Shown: positions 33,589 through 42,874 of the stretch, piece by piece
How positions within the stretch are numbered: position 1 is the stretch's first letter
How the letters are laid out: every line of letters begins with the position of its first letter
Source of the DNA: Parabacteroides faecis
GTDB lineage: Bacteria; Bacteroidota; Bacteroidia; Bacteroidales; Tannerellaceae
DNA length: 64,000 nt
Assembly: GCF_014647375.1 (NCBI RefSeq)
Contig: NZ_BMPB01000009.1
Coordinates: 243,333-307,332 of the forward strand
Direction: 5' to 3'
Notes under the pieces: model-generated
The model's input: the letters and a program-made list of their open reading frames with translations, nothing else
Databases searched by the model: none
What the model was told of the DNA's origin: nothing
Position numbers and translations under genes: made by a program

Positions 33589-35337
33589 TCAGATTCCCAG
33601 AGAAGCTTTGATCTGGTTGATCTTTTCTTCGGCAGCTTTTTCTGCTTCCGGCAGATCTTCCAGGCTGTTTACTTTGGAATGAACTTCACAGTAGAATTTG
33701 ATCTTCGGCTCTGTACCTGAAGGACGGATAGATACTTTCGTATTGTCTTCAGTGAAATATTGCAGCACGTTGGATGTTGTCGGCATATCCAAAGTGATTG
33801 TCTCGTTATCGCTGTAGCTGTAACCTTTCAGAGATGCATAGTCATAGAACAAAGATACTTTTGAACCTGCGATTTCCTGTAACGGATTTTCGCGGAAGTT
33901 CTTCATCATGGCTTCGATCTCTTCAGCACCGCTCTTGCCTTTCTTCACGACAGAGATACCTTTTTCTTTAGAGAAACCGTATTGTACGTAAATATTCTGT
34001 AACAACTGATACATGGTGATATTCTGGTCTTTCGCCCATGCAGCGATTTCTGCCAGAATAGCACATGCAGAAACAGCATCTTTATCGCGAACGAAGTCTT
34101 CGCAAAGGAATCCGTAGCTTTCTTCACCGCCACCGATATAGTTTTTCTTTCCTTCGTTTTTCTTCATTACATCGGCAATCCATTTGAAGCCTGTGTAAAC
34201 GTCGTATAGTTCGACGCCGTTACGTTCGGCGATCGTACGGATCAGCTCTGTGGTAACGATTGTTTTTACGATATATTCCTTACCGTTGATCTTACCCAGT
34301 TCTTTCCAACGGGTGATCAGGTAATAAACGAACATCAATGCAGTCTGGTTACCATTCAGTAAAACCCATTCACCGTCGTTGTTCTTTACGGCAGCACCTA
34401 CGCGGTCAGCATCCGGGTCGGAAGCCAGTACCAGGTCAGCATCTGTTTCTTTTGCTTTTTCAACAGCCATGGCCAATGCAGCCGGTTCTTCCGGATTCGG
34501 AGAGATTACCGTAGGGAAATCACCGCTTACCACATCCTGTTCGGGAACATGGATGACATTGGTGAATCCGAATGCTTTCAATGTAGCCGGAATGATCTTT
34601 ACCCCGGTACCGTGGATCGGAGTGTAAACGATCTTCATGTCGTGATGACGTTTGATCGCTTCCGGAGAAAGGGAAATCGTTGTCAAAGCGTCGATGTACA
34701 GGTTGTCAATTTCCGAACCGATGATTTCGATCAGCTCTTTATTTCCTTTGAATTTGATATCGCTGGCGTTGCGGATCTTATTTACTTCAGCAATCGTGTT
34801 ACGGTCGTGCGGAGCGATCATCTGTGCACCGTCGTCCCAATAGGCTTTGTAGCCGTTATATTCTTTTGGGTTATGGGATGCTGTCAGGATGATACCGCTC
34901 TGACATCCCAGTTTACGGATAGCGAAAGACATTTCCGGTGTCGGGCGAAGGTCTTCAAACATGTAAACTTTGATACCATTAGCAGAGAAGATGTCGGCCG
35001 AGATTTCGGCAAACTTACGGCTGTTGTTACGGCAGTCATGTCCGATAACAACTTTGATCTGATCCAGGTTGGCAAATTCTTTTTTCAGATAATTTGACAA
35101 ACCTTGTGTAGCGGCACCGACTGTATAAATATTCATACGGTTGGTTCCTACACCCATGATACCTCTTAAACCTCCTGTACCAAATTCAAGGTCTTTGTAG
35201 AATGATTCGATCAGTTCTGTCGGATCTTCATTGTCCAGTAATTCCTGTACTTTTGCTTTTGTTTCGGCATCATAACTTTTGGTAAGCCAGCTTTGAGCTT
35301 TACTTCTTACCATTTCTAACAGTTCGTTGTTTTCCAT
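33589..35337 (-). CDS. Phosphoglucomutase / phosphomannomutase family enzyme
   Basis: 582 aa from the chosen start. Alpha-D-phosphohexomutase motifs appear in order: TGGLRGIMGVGTNRMN near the N-terminus, active-serine loop TASHNPKEYNGYK, metal loop DPDADRVG, sugar-binding GGEESYGFL, and phosphate-binding RPSGTEPKIK. It interconverts hexose 1- and 6-phosphates; the long form is typical of PGM/PMM type 2 enzymes in Bacteroidetes and Firmicutes. The frame is open 18 codons upstream to 35391, but the TATCTTTG box at 35389-35396 overlaps that codon, so the ATG at 35337 (MENNELLEMV) is used. Confidence 0.94.
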   Translation of the reverse strand: MENNELLEMVRSKAQSWLTKSYDAETKAKVQELLDNEDPTELIESFYKDLEFGTGGLRGIMGVGTNRMNIYTVGAATQGLSNYLKKEFANLDQIKVVIGHDCRNNSRKFAEISADIFSANGIKVYMFEDLRPTPEMSFAIRKLGCQSGIILTASHNPKEYNGYKAYWDDGAQMIAPHDRNTIAEVNKIRNASDIKFKGNKELIEIIGSEIDNLYIDALTTISLSPEAIKRHHDMKIVYTPIHGTGVKIIPATLKAFGFTNVIHVPEQDVVSGDFPTVISPNPEEPAALAMAVEKAKETDADLVLASDPDADRVGAAVKNNDGEWVLLNGNQTALMFVYYLITRWKELGKINGKEYIVKTIVTTELIRTIAERNGVELYDVYTGFKWIADVMKKNEGKKNYIGGGEESYGFLCEDFVRDKDAVSACAILAEIAAWAKDQNITMYQLLQNIYVQYGFSKEKGISVVKKGKSGAEEIEAMMKNFRENPLQEIAGSKVSLFYDYASLKGYSYSDNETITLDMPTTSNVLQYFTEDNTKVSIRPSGTEPKIKFYCEVHSKVNSLEDLPEAEKAAEEKINQIKASLGI

Positions 35338-35388
35338 ACCCAAATATCTTGCATTTATATATGTGTTATTTCTTAATTTATGAGAAAA

Positions 35389-35396
35389 CAAAGATA
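35389..35396 (-). promoter_or_regulatory. -7 promoter box (TATCTTTG) for the phosphohexomutase gene
   Basis: TATCTTTG on the minus strand, 52 bp before the ATG at 35337. Confidence 0.5.
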
Positions 35397-35459
35397 CAAA
35401 TTAATTGTTGTAAACAATGGCTTGCATCCTTATTTTCAAGAAAAAAGACAAGTTATTTC

Positions 35460-37145
35460 TTACCATGTAAACGGATAAGTATAAGAGGTTTGATTTCCAC
35501 AGGCATCTGTTACGACCAGTTCCAATGTGTGTTTCCCTCTCGACAGCCGCTCTTTATCGAAGTGATAAGTGATAACGGATTGGCTGTTCATCTCGAATAA
35601 GACGAATTGTCCGTCGATTTCTCCCCGGTATGTTTGTACACCGCTCAGATTGTCCGACAACCTGAATGAAATGGCTTGCTTGCTGACCCATGTGGCGGGA
35701 TTGAGCGGCGTAATAGTCGGAGGTACAATGTCTTGTCCTGGCGTGTAGCTGCCCATTTCGCGTATATCTGCATCGATCCAGCCATTGCGGTAAACGCCTC
35801 CGGTCCATGACCTGCGTCCGTTTTGCAGGCGGACAATTCCGTATTGTTGTTTGTTTTCCAGTGTATCTGTCTGCAGGCGTAGGGAGAGTTTGGCTGATTT
35901 GTGTAAGGCGACCGGTTTATTATGCAATGTATGTACGGCTCCCAATGCTGTGCTGTCTTCTTTTACCGAATAGCGGAAATACAGGTCGTCATAGAGATTT
36001 CCTTTCGGGATTCTCAGGCGGATTCCTTTGGCTCCGAAACGGTTGTCACTCCACCAATGGAAAAGTTCGGTATTATCCGTGTCGATTTCCGGTATAGGCT
36101 GCTCTTTCCCTTCAATCCGAAGGGTTAGCTGGGTGGTGTTGCCGAATGCATCAGCCAGACGGTAGGTTAAATGATACGTACGGGGTTCATCGACCGTCAG
36201 GATACCGCGGTTAATACTTTCAATGAACCGCAGGCGGTTACCCGGATCGACAAAGCTTTTCATATAGAAAGAGCGATGTTCTTTCCATTCCTCAAAGTCT
36301 GTGAAACTGTTCAGATACCGGGTTTCATCGAAAGCAAAACGGTCCAGGTTGCTATGATAGATGACCTGGCTGTCTGCTGTCAGCGTGATTTCTTTAACAC
36401 CGTAGATATTGGAGGTATTATCCATATAGTCGTAACCTTTTACCGCCAGTCCTATCTCTCCCCATGCCTCGATCTTTCCTGTCAATGTTTGTTTGCCGTT
36501 CTTGGCGGTGACGGGCTTTAGTTCCAGTTTCCGGCGGCTACCGTTTACTACGCCTTTTCCTTCTACAGGACAGATCATGATACCTTGTATCCGGGGAGGT
36601 TTGCTGTCCTGTATCAGCTCTTTATAATACTCGATCGGGTCCATCGGTTCCTCTGTTTTCGTGTCGCGCACTTCGAAATGGAGGTGAGGACCGCCGGAGC
36701 TGCCGGTATTTCCGCTTAAAGCGACCAGTTCGCCTTCCTTGACCGGCAATTCATCGGGAGTGAGTGCCAGGTTTACATTGAAACTCTCTGATTCATACTG
36801 TTTATTTTTAACATAGGCTGCGATCTTCGGGGAGAATTTCTGTAGATGTCCGTAAACAGTCGTTGTACCGTCCGGGTGTGTGATATATAAGCCGTTACCG
36901 TATCCCCACGGACTGACTGATATGCGCGAAACATAACCGTCTTGCACGGAATGTATCGGTTTTCCTTCCACTCCTTGTGTTTTGAAATCTATTCCTGAGT
37001 GAAAATGATTGCTTCTTAGTTCTCCGAAATTGCCGCTAAGCAAGACCGGATGATCCATCGGTTTGCGAAGTTGCTGCGCTTCGGCTGTAATGCTTGTAAT
37101 TCCGGCGAAGAAAAGAAATCCAGCCAGTATATGATGTTTCTGCAT
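35460..37145 (-). CDS. Periplasmic M23-family metallopeptidase
   Basis: 561 aa with a signal peptide (ILAGFLFFAGITSITAEAQ). The LytM/M23 domain spans about 25-170: the zinc-ligand region FHSGIDFKTQ, and HLHFEVRDTKTEEPMDP with the H-x-H ligands. The C-terminal 390 residues are beta-rich, Ig-like repeats ending in LELVVTDACGNQTSYTYPF. Such enzymes cut peptide cross-links in peptidoglycan or regulate amidases. It is the last gene of a three-gene envelope operon, 7 bp after the EEP gene. A possible TATCTTTG box (37174-37181) lies in the tail of that gene. Confidence 0.93.
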   Translation of the reverse strand: MQKHHILAGFLFFAGITSITAEAQQLRKPMDHPVLLSGNFGELRSNHFHSGIDFKTQGVEGKPIHSVQDGYVSRISVSPWGYGNGLYITHPDGTTTVYGHLQKFSPKIAAYVKNKQYESESFNVNLALTPDELPVKEGELVALSGNTGSSGGPHLHFEVRDTKTEEPMDPIEYYKELIQDSKPPRIQGIMICPVEGKGVVNGSRRKLELKPVTAKNGKQTLTGKIEAWGEIGLAVKGYDYMDNTSNIYGVKEITLTADSQVIYHSNLDRFAFDETRYLNSFTDFEEWKEHRSFYMKSFVDPGNRLRFIESINRGILTVDEPRTYHLTYRLADAFGNTTQLTLRIEGKEQPIPEIDTDNTELFHWWSDNRFGAKGIRLRIPKGNLYDDLYFRYSVKEDSTALGAVHTLHNKPVALHKSAKLSLRLQTDTLENKQQYGIVRLQNGRRSWTGGVYRNGWIDADIREMGSYTPGQDIVPPTITPLNPATWVSKQAISFRLSDNLSGVQTYRGEIDGQFVLFEMNSQSVITYHFDKERLSRGKHTLELVVTDACGNQTSYTYPFTW

Positions 37146-37152
37146 GTTTGTT

Positions 37153-38199
37153 TTAATTCAAATCTTTATCAGGCAAAGATAGTAAAAAGTCGGTAATGAT
37201 CGGTAAATGATCGCTGTAACCGCCTTCATATTTAAAGCCATAATAGGTTCGGAAAGGACGTTTGCCATGCCAGGTCTTATCTTCGGTAAGCAGGAAAGGC
37301 GGTATGAATATCCGGTTGCTTCCGGGGGCAACATGCATGGTGGAATTTTTATCAAGCAGATTTCCGGAAACAATGATATGGTCGAGCTGATTCCATTCAC
37401 CCTGGTATTTGTGTGTTCCCGGATGATTCAGGACGTGGGGATCGGCGAAAAGGTTATAAAGTTTGTTCGCCTCCGTTCTTGTGGTGATTTTTTCGGCAGC
37501 CAGTATTTGTGTGATACTGGTATTTTCCGGTGTATCGTTGAAGTCACCCATGATCAGGATTTGAAGATTTGTGCGAATTCTCAGTAAGGAGTCGCAAAGC
37601 TCACGTACTGTTCGGGCAGCGTCGAAGCGGTCTGCTTCGCTCTCTTTTTCACCTCCGTAGCGTGACGGGAGATGGCAGACGAATACATCTAAAGTGTCGG
37701 AAGTGATGACCTTTCCCCATACATGGAGAATATTACGGGTTTGTTTATGTTTTTTGTGCGTAAAGATAACCGGATGTTCTTTGTGACCGATGTAGCCGAA
37801 CCGGTCCCGTTGGTAGAGAAGAGCAGAATTTATACCTCTTATATCTGAACCATGTGTCATACAATATCGGTATTGTTGCAGTTTTAATGGTGTCCGGTAG
37901 AGCAAATGGGTCAGGACGGAATCATTTTCCACTTCACAGAGAGCGATTAAGGCGGGTGTATCCCATTCACCTGCGGCACTAATCACTTTCGCTACCTGCT
38001 GGAGTTTATGATAATACCGTCCGCGTGTCCAGTGATGGTTGCCCGACGGGAGGAAGTCGTTGTCGTTCTTGTCCGGATTGTCTTCTGTGTCGAAGAGGTT
38101 CTCTACGTTGTAACTCATGACTCTGAACCCGGATTGGGCATTTGCCGGAAGGGTGAGAAAGGCTAGAACGTAAATGAGTATAGTTAAGGTTCTGGTCAT
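37153..38199 (-). CDS. Secreted endonuclease/exonuclease/phosphatase (EEP) family protein
   Basis: 348 aa with a signal peptide (TLTILIYVLAFLTLPANAQ). The EEP fold is shown by FRVMSYNVENLFDTEDNPD (metal-binding Asn and Glu), LIALCEVEND, VFVCHLPSRYGG, ILIMGDFNDTP (catalytic Asp/Asn) and YSDHLPIITDFLL at the end (Asp-His pair). The substrate could be nucleic acid, phosphoinositide-like or another phosphodiester. It lies between the beta-helix lipoprotein gene (12 bp) and the M23 peptidase gene (7 bp). Confidence 0.92.
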   Translation of the reverse strand: MTRTLTILIYVLAFLTLPANAQSGFRVMSYNVENLFDTEDNPDKNDNDFLPSGNHHWTRGRYYHKLQQVAKVISAAGEWDTPALIALCEVENDSVLTHLLYRTPLKLQQYRYCMTHGSDIRGINSALLYQRDRFGYIGHKEHPVIFTHKKHKQTRNILHVWGKVITSDTLDVFVCHLPSRYGGEKESEADRFDAARTVRELCDSLLRIRTNLQILIMGDFNDTPENTSITQILAAEKITTRTEANKLYNLFADPHVLNHPGTHKYQGEWNQLDHIIVSGNLLDKNSTMHVAPGSNRIFIPPFLLTEDKTWHGKRPFRTYYGFKYEGGYSDHLPIITDFLLSLPDKDLN

Positions 38200-38211
38200 A
38201 TATACTTGTTT

Positions 38212-39729
38212 TTATTTTTCATCTTCTTCCAGAGGTACAAACTCGTAAGCTCCGATATCCGGGCCGTTGTTCGTTAACCGGTTGACGCCGTTCCGGTCAA
38301 TCGGATATTTTTGTGAAATGAATAAGTCTGCTTTACCGACACCCGGAGATGTATCCTTACCGGGGCGGAAGTCATACATGAATTTGTTCGTTTTTCCGCC
38401 GGTCATTCTGTATTCCATTTTACTGTCGTCTTTTCCTTTAATAAAAATGACGTCGGTAAAATTTTCACTATCGTTCTGGTCCATCATAACCACACAATGG
38501 TTGAAATGATATTTCAGATTGTTATTTCTTAATAAAGTAGTCTTGGTTCCTGATGAAATTTCAATTTCTTTACCGGCTCCCAGACTACCATCGATGATAC
38601 AATTATCGAAATTGGCCTGCAATAGATCATACGGACCTATTTTATTATCGACAGCATTGTCTATTAATCGCAAAGTAAAACTCGGTTCTCCTTCCTGAAC
38701 AGTGGAATGCCTGCTTTTGGCAGATATATAGTTAGCCAGCGTGCAGTGAGTAAAACTATATTTGCCGCCATTTAACAGCACGACGTCTACTGTGGCATTC
38801 GTAAACTCGCAGTTCGTAGCTTCTATATTACTGTTGATAGCTGTCAAAACATTTCCGTCCATATTGGTGACCTGCGAATTATTGATCTTTAATTTGGACT
38901 TTTCGGGATCTGAGGCTTCACACGTAATGCCGTTGTTTCCGTTTCGTACTATTACATTATTAAATACATTGTCAAAACTTTCTTTTTTGAAAATGATGCC
39001 TCCCCATTGTCCTGGTGTGCGGTCGTATGGAAGTTGGTCGTCCAGAATGAAGTCAAGACGGTCGCCACGGAAGATGATCGGTTTCTCTATTGTGCCGTTG
39101 GCGATAACTGTGCCATCGACTATGATTTTGGCCTTGTCGTGCATATAAAAGATTGTTCCTTCTTCTATATTTACGGTTACGCCTTTATCGATCATCAAAC
39201 TATCGTATATCAGATACGGGCGTTCTGCTGTCAGTTGGGTATCTTCACTCAATGTCTGGCCACCTTTGATCAGTTTAACATCCTGTCCGCATGCTTCCAA
39301 TAGCACTGTTTGCGTCACACTATTGTAATTGAATCGTATGGAATCCTGAATTAATAACGGTTGATCTTTGCCGGTAGGGTTGACAGTTACTTCTACAAAT
39401 ATATACATACTGTCCTTGGCGGCAATCCTAACATTGTCAAAATTGTCCCCTTTGCGTCCGTCCACGTTGATACGAAATCCGCTGCTAGCAGGTGAGGCTT
39501 GTATTATTCTTTCTATATTCAGTGGTTCGTTGTTTCTGTTGTAAACCATGAATTGTTTTGTAACGGAACCGATCGTTGTAAAGACTGTATCAAAAGATAA
39601 GGTATCTGTCGAAAAACTCAACCGGTGATTCGGATTGGTCGAATAATTTTCGTCCAGCCCGTCGCATCCAGCCAACAGGTTGAGTAAAAGAGTACATATG
39701 ATCAGCAACGGCGCTGTAATTTTTTTCAT
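38212..39729 (-). CDS. Lipoprotein with right-handed parallel beta-helix
   Basis: 505 aa. A type II signal peptide ends in LLNLLAGCDG, with Cys as the lipid-attachment residue. A beta-sandwich part (residues about 30-150) precedes a stretch of pectate-lyase-like repeats (IFYMHDKAKIIVDGTVIANGTIEKPIIFRGD, NNVIVRNGNNGITCEASD, VVLLNGGKYSFTHCTLANY). The C-terminal PIDRNGVNRLTNNGPDIGAYEF is a motif common in Bacteroidetes surface beta-helix proteins. No catalytic residues are evident. It is probably in the outer membrane and is the first gene of the operon with EEP and M23. Confidence 0.88.
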   Translation of the reverse strand: MKKITAPLLIICTLLLNLLAGCDGLDENYSTNPNHRLSFSTDTLSFDTVFTTIGSVTKQFMVYNRNNEPLNIERIIQASPASSGFRINVDGRKGDNFDNVRIAAKDSMYIFVEVTVNPTGKDQPLLIQDSIRFNYNSVTQTVLLEACGQDVKLIKGGQTLSEDTQLTAERPYLIYDSLMIDKGVTVNIEEGTIFYMHDKAKIIVDGTVIANGTIEKPIIFRGDRLDFILDDQLPYDRTPGQWGGIIFKKESFDNVFNNVIVRNGNNGITCEASDPEKSKLKINNSQVTNMDGNVLTAINSNIEATNCEFTNATVDVVLLNGGKYSFTHCTLANYISAKSRHSTVQEGEPSFTLRLIDNAVDNKIGPYDLLQANFDNCIIDGSLGAGKEIEISSGTKTTLLRNNNLKYHFNHCVVMMDQNDSENFTDVIFIKGKDDSKMEYRMTGGKTNKFMYDFRPGKDTSPGVGKADLFISQKYPIDRNGVNRLTNNGPDIGAYEFVPLEEDEK

Positions 39730-39820
39730 TTTTCCTAAATGTTAAAATGTATGCCTTTGTGTTCTTGTTTCTTTATAAACAAACGATTTATAAAGAATGT
39801 TTTCAGGCCTTAACATAAAA

Positions 39821-39858
39821 AAAGAGGAAAAACACGATTAAAGTGTTAATCCTCTTTC
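39821..39858 (-). terminator. Terminator of pepD
   Basis: AAAGAGGA and AACAC (39821-39835) pair with GTGTT and TCCTCTTT (39843-39857) around a 2-nt internal loop. A T-run follows on the minus strand. Confidence 0.65.
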
Positions 39859-39879
39859 TATAACGTAGAATATTAAAAT

Positions 39880-41352
39880 TTATTTTGCCGGTACGCTTTT
39901 TAATAATTCCAAAAGATGTGCCCACCACAAACCGACGGTTTTAATTTCGATCCGTTCGTTCGGTGAGTGAACGTCTCTTAATGTCGGTCCGAAAGAAATC
40001 ATATCCAGATTAGGATATTTTTCGAGGAATAAACCACATTCCAGTCCGGCATGGATAGCCATGATTTTGGCATCCTTATTAAATAAACGTTTATAAGTAT
40101 CTTGTGCTACTTTCAGGATTTTAGAATCCGGATTCGGAGCCCATCCCGGATAACCGTCGCCATGAGTAACGACAGCGCCGGCCAGTTTGAATACGGAAGC
40201 CACCTGGTTGGCGATCATATTCTTACATGACTCGATGGAACTGCGTTGGCTGGTTCCTACTGTGATGATGAACATTTCTGATTCCGCATCCTGTTTGATT
40301 TTTACGGAAGCCAGGTTGGTGGAAGTCTCTACCAGGCCTTCGATGTCATGACTCATACCGATCACGCCATGAGGACAGGCATGTAATGCCCAGATAACCT
40401 TTTCCATATCGAAATTGCTTATGCAGAATTCCGGACGGTCAGTCGATTCCATGGTGATCTGCACGTTCGGATCGACATGTTTCAGTTCATTTTCTATATC
40501 GGCAGTATAGTTGTTGAGCAGGACGCGAACCTGTTCTTTATCTTCCGGATACAGACCGATCACTGCGTGTGCTTCGCGGGCAATGGCATTGCGTAAATTT
40601 CCTCCTTCGATAGAACATAGGGTGAAATCTGCTTCATTGTTCAGTAAATATAAGAAGCGAACCAATACCTTATTGGCGTTACCCAATCCTTTATGAATTT
40701 CACCTCCGGAATGTCCGCCGTTCAATCCTTTAATATTGATTTTGAAATATAACATATTAGGATTGGTTGCACGTTGTTCGCAATGGAACACAGCCTGCGT
40801 GTCTTTTCCTCCGGCACAACCCATGAAAATTTCCCCTTCGTCTTCGCTATCCAGGTTCAGCAGGATATCGCCGGTCATGAATCCTTTTTCAAGTGCTTTT
40901 GCTCCGGTCAGACCTGTTTCTTCGTCAACAGTGAACAGGCATTCTATCGGTCCGTGCTCGATATCGTCGGAAGCCAGGATGGCGAGTTCGGCAGCTACAC
41001 CGATGCCGTTGTCGGCACCCAGTGTCGTTCCGTTGGCACGCAGCCAGTCACCGTCAACGATTGTTTCGATCGGATCGTTGTCGAAGTCGTGGACTGTTCC
41101 GTTGTTTTTTTCACAAACCATATCCATATGAGACTGCAGGATAACGACCGGCAGGTTTTCATATCCGGGCGTTGCCGGTTTCGACATCAGGATATTTCCG
41201 GCTGTATCTTTTTTCAGGACGATTTTATACTCTTTAGCGAACGATTCCAGATACTGGATCATTTTGCCTTCCTTCTTTGAAGGGCGGGGCACTTGTGTTA
41301 CCTGATGGAAGAACTTCCAAACGATTTCAGGCTTTAAGTCAGTAATCTTCAT
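39880..41352 (-). CDS. pepD: Aminoacyl-histidine dipeptidase (PepD, M20 family)
   Basis: A cytosolic zinc dipeptidase for Xaa-His and related dipeptides. The 490 aa match PepD. Zinc motifs are LQSHMDMVCEKN (His), GTTLGADNGIGVA (bridging Asp), TVDEETGLTGA (catalytic Glu-Glu) and the C-terminal HAGLECGLF. The M20 lid domain lies at about 210-400. The gene is monocistronic, with its terminator at 39821-39858. Confidence 0.96.
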   Translation of the reverse strand: MKITDLKPEIVWKFFHQVTQVPRPSKKEGKMIQYLESFAKEYKIVLKKDTAGNILMSKPATPGYENLPVVILQSHMDMVCEKNNGTVHDFDNDPIETIVDGDWLRANGTTLGADNGIGVAAELAILASDDIEHGPIECLFTVDEETGLTGAKALEKGFMTGDILLNLDSEDEGEIFMGCAGGKDTQAVFHCEQRATNPNMLYFKINIKGLNGGHSGGEIHKGLGNANKVLVRFLYLLNNEADFTLCSIEGGNLRNAIAREAHAVIGLYPEDKEQVRVLLNNYTADIENELKHVDPNVQITMESTDRPEFCISNFDMEKVIWALHACPHGVIGMSHDIEGLVETSTNLASVKIKQDAESEMFIITVGTSQRSSIESCKNMIANQVASVFKLAGAVVTHGDGYPGWAPNPDSKILKVAQDTYKRLFNKDAKIMAIHAGLECGLFLEKYPNLDMISFGPTLRDVHSPNERIEIKTVGLWWAHLLELLKSVPAK

Positions 41353-41471
41353 AATGTTACAATATATTACAGATGTTACTCTATAGTTAATAATGTGATC
41401 GTTTTCTGAGTTATGTATGAAAAAAAGTAGAATTAAATACCAAAAAGATACTTTATAATCACTTAAACTCT

Positions 41472-41479
41472 TATATTTG
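41472..41479 (+). promoter_or_regulatory. -7 promoter box (TATATTTG) for the small membrane protein and OmpH genes
   Basis: TATATTTG, 20 bp before the ATG at 41500. A mirror-image CAAATATA at 41486-41493 makes a symmetric site that could fire leftward toward pepD. Confidence 0.5.
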
Positions 41480-41499
41480 CGTCCACAAATATAGAGAAA

Positions 41500-41718
41500 A
41501 TGCTTACAACGATATTGCTTACGGTCATAATTCTTGTTATTTGTGTTGTGTTACTTGCTATAAAAGTGATATTCAAGAAAGGGGGAAGGTTCCCGAATAC
41601 GCATGTGGGAGGTAACAGAGCACTAGGTAAAAAAGGTATACATTGTGCCAAGACGCAAGACCGGGAACAGGCCAGGCAAAAGAATCTATATGATAGAGTA
41701 AAAGAAACAGAAGAATAA
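41500..41718 (+). CDS. Conserved small membrane protein (72 aa)
   Basis: One N-terminal transmembrane helix (ILLTVIILVICVVLLAIKVIF) followed by a basic cytoplasmic tail with FPNTHVGGNRALGKKGIHCAKTQDR. The G-x-H-C-A-K-x-Q-D-R pattern looks conserved in Bacteroidales from memory, but the function is unknown. It is the first gene before ompH-like, 23 bp apart. The single cysteine could bind a cofactor; this is a guess. Confidence 0.7.
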   Translation: MLTTILLTVIILVICVVLLAIKVIFKKGGRFPNTHVGGNRALGKKGIHCAKTQDREQARQKNLYDRVKETEE

Positions 41719-41741
41719 AATAAGGATTTAATTTACACTTT

Positions 41742-42347
41742 ATGAAGAACATTAACTACGTAATTAATGGTGTGCTCGCGGTGGCTGTCGTGATATTGTT
41801 CATAATGCAATTTTCCGACAAGAAAGAATCGACAGTAACAAAAACATTTGCATCCGGAGATGGTGATACTACCAGTCTGCTCCCTATCGCTTATGTGAAT
41901 GTCGATTCGCTTTTGCTTAATTATAATTATTTCAAGGATCTGAACGAACAGCTCCTGAAAAAAGAAGAAAATTCACGTGCAAATGTAACGCAGCAGGCAC
42001 GTACCTTACAAACCGAAGTGCAGGAGTTCTATCGTAAAATGGAAAATAATGCCTTCCTTACTCGTGAAAGAGCACAACAGGAACAGGAACGTTTGATGAA
42101 AAAAGAACAGGAACTGAAAGATCTGGATGCTAAATTATCACAGGATTTATTGTTGGAACGTCAGAAATTGAACGAACAGCTTCGTGATACTGTTGTTTCA
42201 AAATTGAAAGTATATAATAAGGATAAAGGATATCAGGTAATTTTCAGCAATACGGCAGAAGATAATATTTTATTGGCCGGCGATGCTTACGATATCACAA
42301 ACGAATTGATCGACTTATTGAATAAGAGCTATTCCAGCGGAAAGTGA
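41742..42347 (+). CDS. OmpH/Skp-family periplasmic chaperone-like protein
   Basis: 201 aa. An N-terminal hydrophobic segment (YVINGVLAVAVVILFIMQF) probably serves as an uncleaved anchor. The Skp-type domain begins at IAYVNVDSLLLNYNYFKDL, with a long coiled coil (NSRANVTQQARTLQTEVQEF through LLLERQKLNEQLRD), and closes with the short strand YQVIFSNT. Skp proteins hold outer-membrane proteins during export. Bacteroidales usually carry several OmpH paralogs; this anchored form is one of them. Confidence 0.88.
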   Translation: MKNINYVINGVLAVAVVILFIMQFSDKKESTVTKTFASGDGDTTSLLPIAYVNVDSLLLNYNYFKDLNEQLLKKEENSRANVTQQARTLQTEVQEFYRKMENNAFLTRERAQQEQERLMKKEQELKDLDAKLSQDLLLERQKLNEQLRDTVVSKLKVYNKDKGYQVIFSNTAEDNILLAGDAYDITNELIDLLNKSYSSGK

Positions 42348-42371
42348 GTAAGAGATTAAAATAATATATAG

Positions 42372-42405
42372 AAAAAGCTGTTGCATATTGTAACGGCTTT
42401 TTTTA
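42372..42405 (+). terminator. Terminator of the OmpH-like gene
   Basis: AAAAAGCTGTT (42372-42382) pairs with AACGGCTTTTT (from 42392), with one mismatch, and a T-run follows. Confidence 0.65.
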
Positions 42406-42445
42406 TGTATTTACGTGTTATTTCTGCTAAGGTAAAGAAAATGTT

Positions 42446-42534
42446 CCACACATGTGGGGTGTTTCCCCCACTGGGGTGGGGCTTTATCCCCACTGCAGTG
42501 GGTAAAAGTCCCCACATGAAAAAATGTTGTGGGG
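42446..42534. repeat. Cluster of CCCCAC/GTGGGG hairpins
   Basis: Four successive short hairpins between convergent genes: CCACA-CATG-TGTGG-like (42446-42459), CCCCAC...GTGGGG (42465-42481), a perfect palindrome CCCACTGCAGTGGG (about 42489-42502), and CCCCACA...TGTGGGG (42510-42534). The arms can also pair between units. It resembles a REP-type intergenic element. Confidence 0.7.
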
Positions 42535-42547
42535 AAAAATTGGAGAT

Positions 42548-42874
42548 TTATTTCTTTTTTCCGGATACGAATGACGAGTAAAGTAACAGGACGGCGGCAA
42601 TTGTCAGGCAGATCACCCATTCTTTCATATCCTTGAACATTAGCCCGGAGGCGCAGATCATCAGAACGGAAGCTATTATGTTGAAGCGGTGCAGACGACG
42701 TTCGCGAAACTCCATTTCTTTAGTGGGCAATGTCAGGAAACAGACCGCCATGCCGGCGGCACCTACAGCGAAGAGATAGGGTGCCAGAAACCACTTGGTG
42801 AGGAATAAAACGGCACCTGCCAGTATCAGTAAACCGGCAATATTGAAAATGATTGTTCTTGCTTTTTGATTCAT
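42548..42874 (-). CDS. Small hypothetical membrane protein (108 aa)
   Basis: About four hydrophobic segments (TIIFNIAGLLILAGAVLFLT; LAPYLFAVGAAGMAVCFLTL; NIIASVLMICASGLMF; VICLTIAAVLLLYSSFV) with a basic C-terminal SGKKK. No family function is recognised. Its ATG overlaps the stop of the DivIC/FtsB-like gene (TAATG arrangement at 42872-42876), so the two are translationally coupled and a role near cell division is possible by association only. Confidence 0.75.
   Translation of the reverse strand: MNQKARTIIFNIAGLLILAGAVLFLTKWFLAPYLFAVGAAGMAVCFLTLPTKEMEFRERRLHRFNIIASVLMICASGLMFKDMKEWVICLTIAAVLLLYSSFVSGKKK

Noticed and set aside
34549-35097. A 182-codon plus-strand ORF inside the phosphohexomutase gene
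   Set aside because: Antisense shadow of a well-conserved enzyme.
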